Of a stretch of 64,000 nt of DNA, positions 58,275 through 64,000 are shown one piece after another. The stretch is taken from contig JAEMBT020000006.1 in NCBI GenBank assembly GCA_018873245.2, positions 14,168,387 to 14,232,386 on the forward strand. Direction: 5' to 3'. A program made the position numbers and the translations under genes. Position 1 is the first letter of the stretch. Each line of letters starts with the position of its first letter. Under the pieces are notes generated by a model that made no database searches, was not told the DNA's origin, and saw only the letters and a list, made by a program, of their open reading frames with translations. Source of the DNA: Archegozetes longisetosus. Lineage: Eukaryota > Arthropoda > Arachnida > Sarcoptiformes > Trhypochthoniidae.

Positions 58275-61200
58275 CTAATATTCATATTCAGAGATGAATA
58301 ACATAACAGTTGCGATATTTCTTCCGATTTGAAGTCCATTTTTATACATTTTGGCCTCGATTTCTAGTTCAATGTCTTGCGGTCCTTGAAGTTGTTTCAA
58401 CATTGCGATTTTCACCTCATTATCCTTTGATCTTCTCAGATAAAAGTCTTCTCTTGTGGCAGGCTTTACATGAAGATGGGGTGACTTAACAGAAACCAAA
58501 CGTAAACTGAATTCTGCGATAATTGGCGGTTCGATCGGAACAACAAATGTAAAGAATTCATGAGAACCAGAGCCAGAAGAGGAGATGTAGTTCGATCGGA
58601 ACGGTATATATGCATACGAATAACAAATAACTTGATTAATGTTACACTTGAGGTGTGGGTCATCGCATATTTCAGAGTAAATCAATCTCTGACTTATTTT
58701 GCATTGACTACAAAAAAAGTTTCGAAAAATTAATTTCGCTAAAAGATTGACTTATATTTTGAGGAAGTTATTCAAATTGAATTAACTGTCAGCAAAATAT
58801 TAATTATAGTTGAAATACGGAAATCTAGACATACTTTCCGTCTCTATGATATCCATGTGGGCAATCATTATGAATACACCTAAAACTTCCTCCTATATTG
58901 ACGCAAGTCTGGTTAGACCCACGACAATAGCCGTGCTCTTGGCATTCATTGATATCTAAATATAGAATAAAAGTTGGAAATCAAATAAAAAGGATAAAAA
59001 TCTCAAATAATTTCGATAAATGAATGAATAGCTAATGAGTAAATGAGGTGTGTGTCGAACTAACCCACGCAGTGATGGTCGTGTTGCAGAGTGTATCCAT
59101 GAGGACATGTACAATGATATGAACCTAAAGTATTTTCACAATGCCCTTGACACAGTTTAGGTTTACCGCTATCAGACCTGAAACGACTATAAGCAACTGA
59201 ATTGATATAGTCTCCTTCGTGGCATTCATCAACATCTTCACATCGATGAGTATCGACCAAACGATATCCTCGTTCGCAATTGCACTTGTAAGAGCCAAAA
59301 GTATTGATACATTTTTGTTGGCAGAGGTGTGTGTGTTCGTGACACTCATCGATATCCAGACAATTCTTACGACTACCATCATCTCTGAACCCAACCTTAC
59401 ATTCGCAATAATAAGAACCGGGAGTATTAACACATCGGGAGGTTTCAGGTGAACACAAATGAGTCGAACCATATTTAGTGCATTCGTCGATATCGAGACA
59501 GGTCCTGCCATCGCCTGACAATTGATACCCCTTATCGCAAGTGCATTCATAAGATCCAAACTTATTGATGCACTGATGAGAACATCCGCCGTTTGCAGCC
59601 AGGCATTCATTAATATCTATACAATTCTTTCCGCTTCCATCATCTCTAAAACCATTCTTACAGACACAGTGATAACTTCCAGGGGTGTTTTTGCAGTAAG
59701 AAGTTTCCGATGGGCAGATGTGCGAGTGATGACATTCATCAATATCATCACAATGTCGACCATTAATACGGAAACCTGCAGGACATTCGCAATCATGACC
59801 TCCGGGTCTGTTTCGACAGATCTGTTGAGGGCCACATAGATGTGTTCCTTCGGCGCATTCGTTGATATCGACGCACGTATTGATGTGAACATCGAGTCTA
59901 TAACCTGCCTGAGTGCAGATCTTTCTGCAGGTGTACGAGCCGTGAGTATTAATACAACTCTCGTCATGAGCACACGGATGTCGTTTACATTCATCAATAT
60001 CTACGCATTTGAGTAAATCATCGCTAAAAGTGAAGCCGCGGTCGCAATCGATATGTTTGCAATGAGTTCCATCGGGTGAGAGATAGTGGCCCTGAGGGCA
60101 CTCGGTGATGCGACGCGAATGATGAGGAACGTGAACATCTACGTGTTGATGATGGTGGTGGACATCGACGTGATGTTGGACTACGCGTTGGGTTACGTGT
60201 TGATGACACGGAGAGCCTTGGGAACCGCATGGGATGTGACGAACGCGGCAATTACCGTATGAACGGTAGCGGCAGTTTGTGTTACGAAAGACAGTCACTT
60301 CATGCTGTTGGACAACTTGTTGAACCTGGTGGTCACCCTTTCCGACTAGACTCTGAGGCAGTAGAAATACTACTGAATAAATGACAAAAGTTTACTCATA
60401 CTGGTTTCTAATCAATCAGATATTAATTAATTTGTGATGTTTGAAAAGATTTTCAAAGTTTATAAATGGCCTAAAGCTTTAAACAAAAGTGTGATTACAT
60501 TTTGTCCCCATTTTCCTCTAGAAATATGAAAAAAATTCTGAATGTTATACTGGTTTACTCTTGAATTTCGTAAATCATGTTCTTAAGGAACCGTTATACT
60601 TGTAATATTTCAATGGACTCATATTAAATTGAGATTAATTTTAATTCCTAGAATTTCTTATCTTGTTTTCAAATTGAAAAGTTCAAACTTTGATTAAACT
60701 AAATTGATTACAAGGCCTTTTGTTCGCTAGTGTCAAATTAAAAAGAGTTAGACAACATCTAAGACGTTTAATGCCATTCACTTTGATTTGTTGCGCGTTA
60801 AATTGATAAGTAATTCATTCAAATTTGTTTGAGACTATACTAACTTCAATATTGAAAGGCATCAATACAGAAGTAATCAAAAACTGAAAATTAGAACTAA
60901 ATCGTCACAATTGTCAATCAGATCTTGACAATCCAAATAAGATATCGAATCTTAAGTTTGTTTGGGTGGATTGTCAAAGTTTATTAATATTTAGCGACTA
61001 ATCGATGTTGGCATTTAAACGCCAAATATTTGAGATATTTTGCTTGCTACGTATGTATTACGATCTGATCTAAAATAATTATTACTCTTTCCTAATCAAT
61101 GAGACGCACGATCATATAGATTAGTAATCGAATGAATTCTTGAAATTTTGCATATGTTATCACTGATAACAATAGCATATTCATCAAACTCTTGTTTTCA

Positions 61201-61305
61201 TTCAATAGTTTTATTTTTAAACTGAAATGATATTCAAAAAATCTTACAAAACTTATTCTATTGTTACTTACCTAAAAAGCAAAGCACAAATAGAGAAGCT
61301 TTCAT
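58275..61305 (-). CDS. Fibulin-like extracellular matrix protein, 4 exons
   Basis: Exons (minus strand): 61305-61272, 60372-59065, 58955-58835 and ~58692-58275; frames join to ~626 aa. Exon 1 (MKASLFVLCFL) plus the first codons of exon 2 (VVFLLPQ) make a signal peptide split by a 899 bp intron. Next come a short Cys-containing region, a His-rich segment (about 15 His in 40 residues, including VDVHHHHQHVDVH), and eight calcium-binding EGF modules. Each opens with D(I/V)(D/N)EC and carries the consensus Asn and aromatic (CINTHGSYTC, CKNTPGSYHC, CVNTPGSYYC). Exon 3 is the last EGF (INECQEHGYC). The final exon is a ~130 aa beta-rich module of the fibulin C-terminal type (ending ISEYEY). EGF number seven has an unusual Ser/Arg-rich insertion after its DVDEC. 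The acceptor of exon 4 is ambiguous by a few bases (AAG|T or GAG|A). Expected secreted, calcium-dependent matrix scaffold. Confidence 0.93.
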
Positions 61306-64000
61306 TATTCAAATGAAAGGTACAATGCAATATTTAACTGAATTGTTCAACTCAACTTCACAGCAAGAAGTACACAAACAAAGTGTAAGAATTTCGAGTC
61401 GAAGAAACAAACAAGAGCTAAAAGTTTCTCAAGTGATGTAATTTCCTTAAAGACTATGAAAAATGAAGGTGTAATGCATTTAAATGGTAAGTATTCACCT
61501 GAAAAATGCAAAATATATATCTAGTAAGCTGTGGGCGACAGGCGTTCTTGAATTTCTTACATCGAAGGACACCGAGTTGTCATTTTAATCAGCTCTAAGT
61601 CTTATAGGAAAACCTTTTATTAAGTTATATAACTTTATTTGGAAAATCTTAAATTTAAACTTTCCCATCATTTTTTAGAGGATTACAAAATAAAGACTCA
61701 TCGGAATCACATCTGCTTACAGGTAGCCTTTCTTAAATTGTTGCTCATGCTTTCAAGGACAAAAATGTGATGTTCTCAACGACAATACTTTTCATATTAC
61801 TTCCATGACTAAAATATGATTTTTTGCTCAATTCGTTACCCTAATTTTTAGAAACGTTTCATTTTTCTTGACGCTTGGTTTTGATCGATGGTAACATTGA
61901 TTTTTCTCATAGTTTCTTAACATTGAAAGAAATGAATTCTCAAATTAGTATTAAATTAATGCTAATCTGATGTTTGTAGGAGTTGTGTGTGTTTTTCAGT
62001 GTCTTGTTGACTGTAAGTGAAGGCGTTTCTGTTTCTTTGTTATTTCTTGACCAACATTAGCAGCAATGCCATGCCTTAAAAGTGTATCACGAACAACCAA
62101 TTTTATAAATCATTCTTAAAAATAAGCTTCAAATAGAAACTTTTTCTTATCATATGACTCATATTGGTTGATAAGAATCAAACTAACAAATTGCTAATTC
62201 ATGGTTAGCTTTCGATATTTAGTATTAGTTTCTAAGATCTAATTATAATTGCTTTCACGTTTGAAGTAAGTTGAAGCCATTTGTCAGTTCCAATTAGAAT
62301 TAAACAAAAAAATTATTTTATTTATTAGTGCCAACACTTTTTATTAGCAATCTTTGATTTAAATATTGAATCTTTTTGCAAAAAGAATTTATCAACTATC
62401 AAGATATTTGAAATTTTTCAACTGAATAATTCGTATGGAAAGAAATGCCACAGGAATCGACAAGAAACATTGTTCGATAAGACAGTTATTTTGATAGCTC
62501 CTGTAAAATTGAAGCGCAGTTTAACGGAATAATGAAAATCCACCCAAAACTTGATTTCTTAATCCTTGAAAAATTGCAATTAATTATTGTATTAAAAGGT
62601 ACATCGATAATACTTGAATTATGTGTGTTTTATAAATAGTAGTTTTGTTGAAACTAACTTTCATGAGCAAATACGAAAGACAAATTTCGAGTTATATCGT
62701 AGAATCTAACCAATGCAAGTATAAACAAGTTATAACTCTAGTTATTGCTTAATTTTTGCATTTAATTCATCTGTAGTAAAGTTTTGATTTAATACATTTC
62801 TACATTATATCCGTAAGGTTATTTCACTTAAAGATAAGTTTTTGATTACTGAACGAGCTGTAAAGCGAAAGGATTTGGTCACGTTCAACAATGAAAAACC
62901 TCGAATCAAAAGGACTTACCATATGAAGAAGTGAATAGAAAGCGTAACAGTAAAGCAGTTGTATACTTAAAGTTAAATATGGTAAACCCACTAACTGTAG
63001 TGCATGCAATTGAGCTTAATAGTAAATTTGATAAAACATTTTTCTGTCGTTTGATATCACATTTTGAGTCTTGAAAATAAGTTGGTTACGAACCAAGTTA
63101 TTTTCAAATTATATATAAAATAAGGCAGTCATTGTTTATTCAAAGAAAGAATATTTTAGATTCAAATAAATGTTCAATTAATCAAATAATTTAAGCTTTG
63201 AATAAAATTTACTTCAGATGATCGCTAGCTAAAGATAAGCTTGATATAAATAAATTAGTTATTTAATTACTTGAACATTTATTTGAACCTAAAAATATGC
63301 TTTCTTTAATTAAAAGAGTGACTGCATTATATTTATATATAATTTCAATATCGCTTTTTGAAGATTCGAAAAGTGATATCAAATGATAGAAAAATTCATC
63401 TTATTAAATCTTACCGTATTTACTAATAAGTTCAATTGCATGCACTGCAGTTAGTGAGTTTATGCTTTTGAGAAATGTAGCGAGATAGACAATAGTGTCA
63501 CGCAATTTGTACATGTGTACAATAAAAGATAAAAGAATAAGTAATCTAAACAGATACTAAAATCTAAGCAAAATGACGTATTATTTTCATACTTCTATTG
63601 AGACTCGTTTCTAAATCTTAAAAGATCTCTCTTTCATTACGATCCTGCATAAAATTCGGCATTATTTTTGTAATCACACTAAAAGGCATTACGAGTATCC
63701 AAAAGTATCTCGAGCTTATCCTCGACGACAATTCATTCGGGGGAATTTCTCAGACTTTAAAACTTTTAAATTACCAACAAAAAGGCTCTTGAATGCAAGT
63801 CAGTGTCAAAATTATCCTATCGATTGATAATGATCGCATTTATGTGTCTATAAACTCGATCCTAATGTTACGATAGCGAAGATGGCTGTGTTTATATCGG
63901 TTCAATACAAGGAGCCTCGAAATTGTTTACATTTAAGAATCTGAAAAAATGTATTTATCCATTACGCGAAGTTTTACATTGAATGATACAGAGGTATGAG
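61306..64000. other. Intergenic, no gene recognised
   Basis: About 2.7 kb upstream of the fibulin-like gene, reaching the window end. The fibulin-like promoter should lie just above 61305. No repeats, RNA genes or assignable frames are visible. Confidence 0.5.

Noticed and set aside
59125..59997. Several long frames on both strands within the fibulin-like exon
   Set aside because: Frame-shifted shadows of the EGF-coding exon, lacking the EGF cysteine pattern.

Overview
The window is AT-rich animal nuclear DNA (roughly 70% A+T by eye). Its genes are split by GT-AG introns of about 47 bp to 1.5 kb, and there is no sign of operons. The gene set is a DEG/ENaC channel, an AKH/ACP-type neuropeptide, small 12-cysteine IGFBP-N/FPI-like secreted proteins and a long PEP-synthase-like protein. 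This points to an ecdysozoan, most likely an arthropod and quite possibly a chelicerate such as a mite. The lineage is inferred from gene content; no rRNA or mitochondrial marker is present.

Layout. 1-6.5 kb: no gene seen. 6.5-8.3 kb: two-exon DEG/ENaC channel (+). 8.4-9.65 kb: copy 1 of a ~1.2 kb dispersed repeat carrying a Harbinger-like MITE. 10.4-12.4 kb: two-exon PEBP-family gene (-) with a pogo-like MITE in its intron. 14.9-15.2 kb: small cysteine-rich secreted protein (-). 16.3-17.9 kb: two decayed coding sequences (-), a serine carboxypeptidase and an unidentified protein. 18.5-19.2 kb: glutathione S-transferase kappa (+). 19.3-22 kb: palindromic elements inserted in copy 2 of the 1.2 kb repeat. 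24-26.8 kb: four-exon choline kinase (+). 28.0-28.3 kb: mitochondrial ribosomal protein mL52 (+). 29.4-31.2 kb: seven-exon, eight-finger C2H2 protein (+). 33.9-39.6 kb: twelve-exon PEP-synthase/rifampicin-phosphotransferase-like protein (-), 1308 aa. 41.6-42.5 kb: two inverted-repeat elements, one a hAT-type MITE with a target duplication and a related empty site at 44.6 kb. 44.0-45.8 kb: neuropeptide precursor (-). 48.7-51.9 kb: tandem IGFBP-N/FPI-like genes (+), the second interrupted by TGA at a conserved cysteine position. 53.9-56.7 kb: three large hairpin elements. 58.3-61.3 kb: fibulin-like protein with eight calcium-binding EGF modules and a His-rich segment (-). 61.3-64 kb: no gene seen.

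The genes are unrelated neighbours rather than one pathway: lipid-head-group metabolism, detoxification, mitochondrial translation, transcription, extracellular matrix, neuropeptide signalling and ion conduction. What ties the window together is its dense set of small non-autonomous inverted-repeat elements. Several can be dated against each other or against empty sites within the window. I found no convincing multi-gene novel system. The strongest leads are the RPG-amide neuropeptide, the TGA-for-Cys paralogue, the PEP-synthase-like gene and the nested hairpin elements. Exon boundaries were read by hand from splice consensus and reading-frame continuity.
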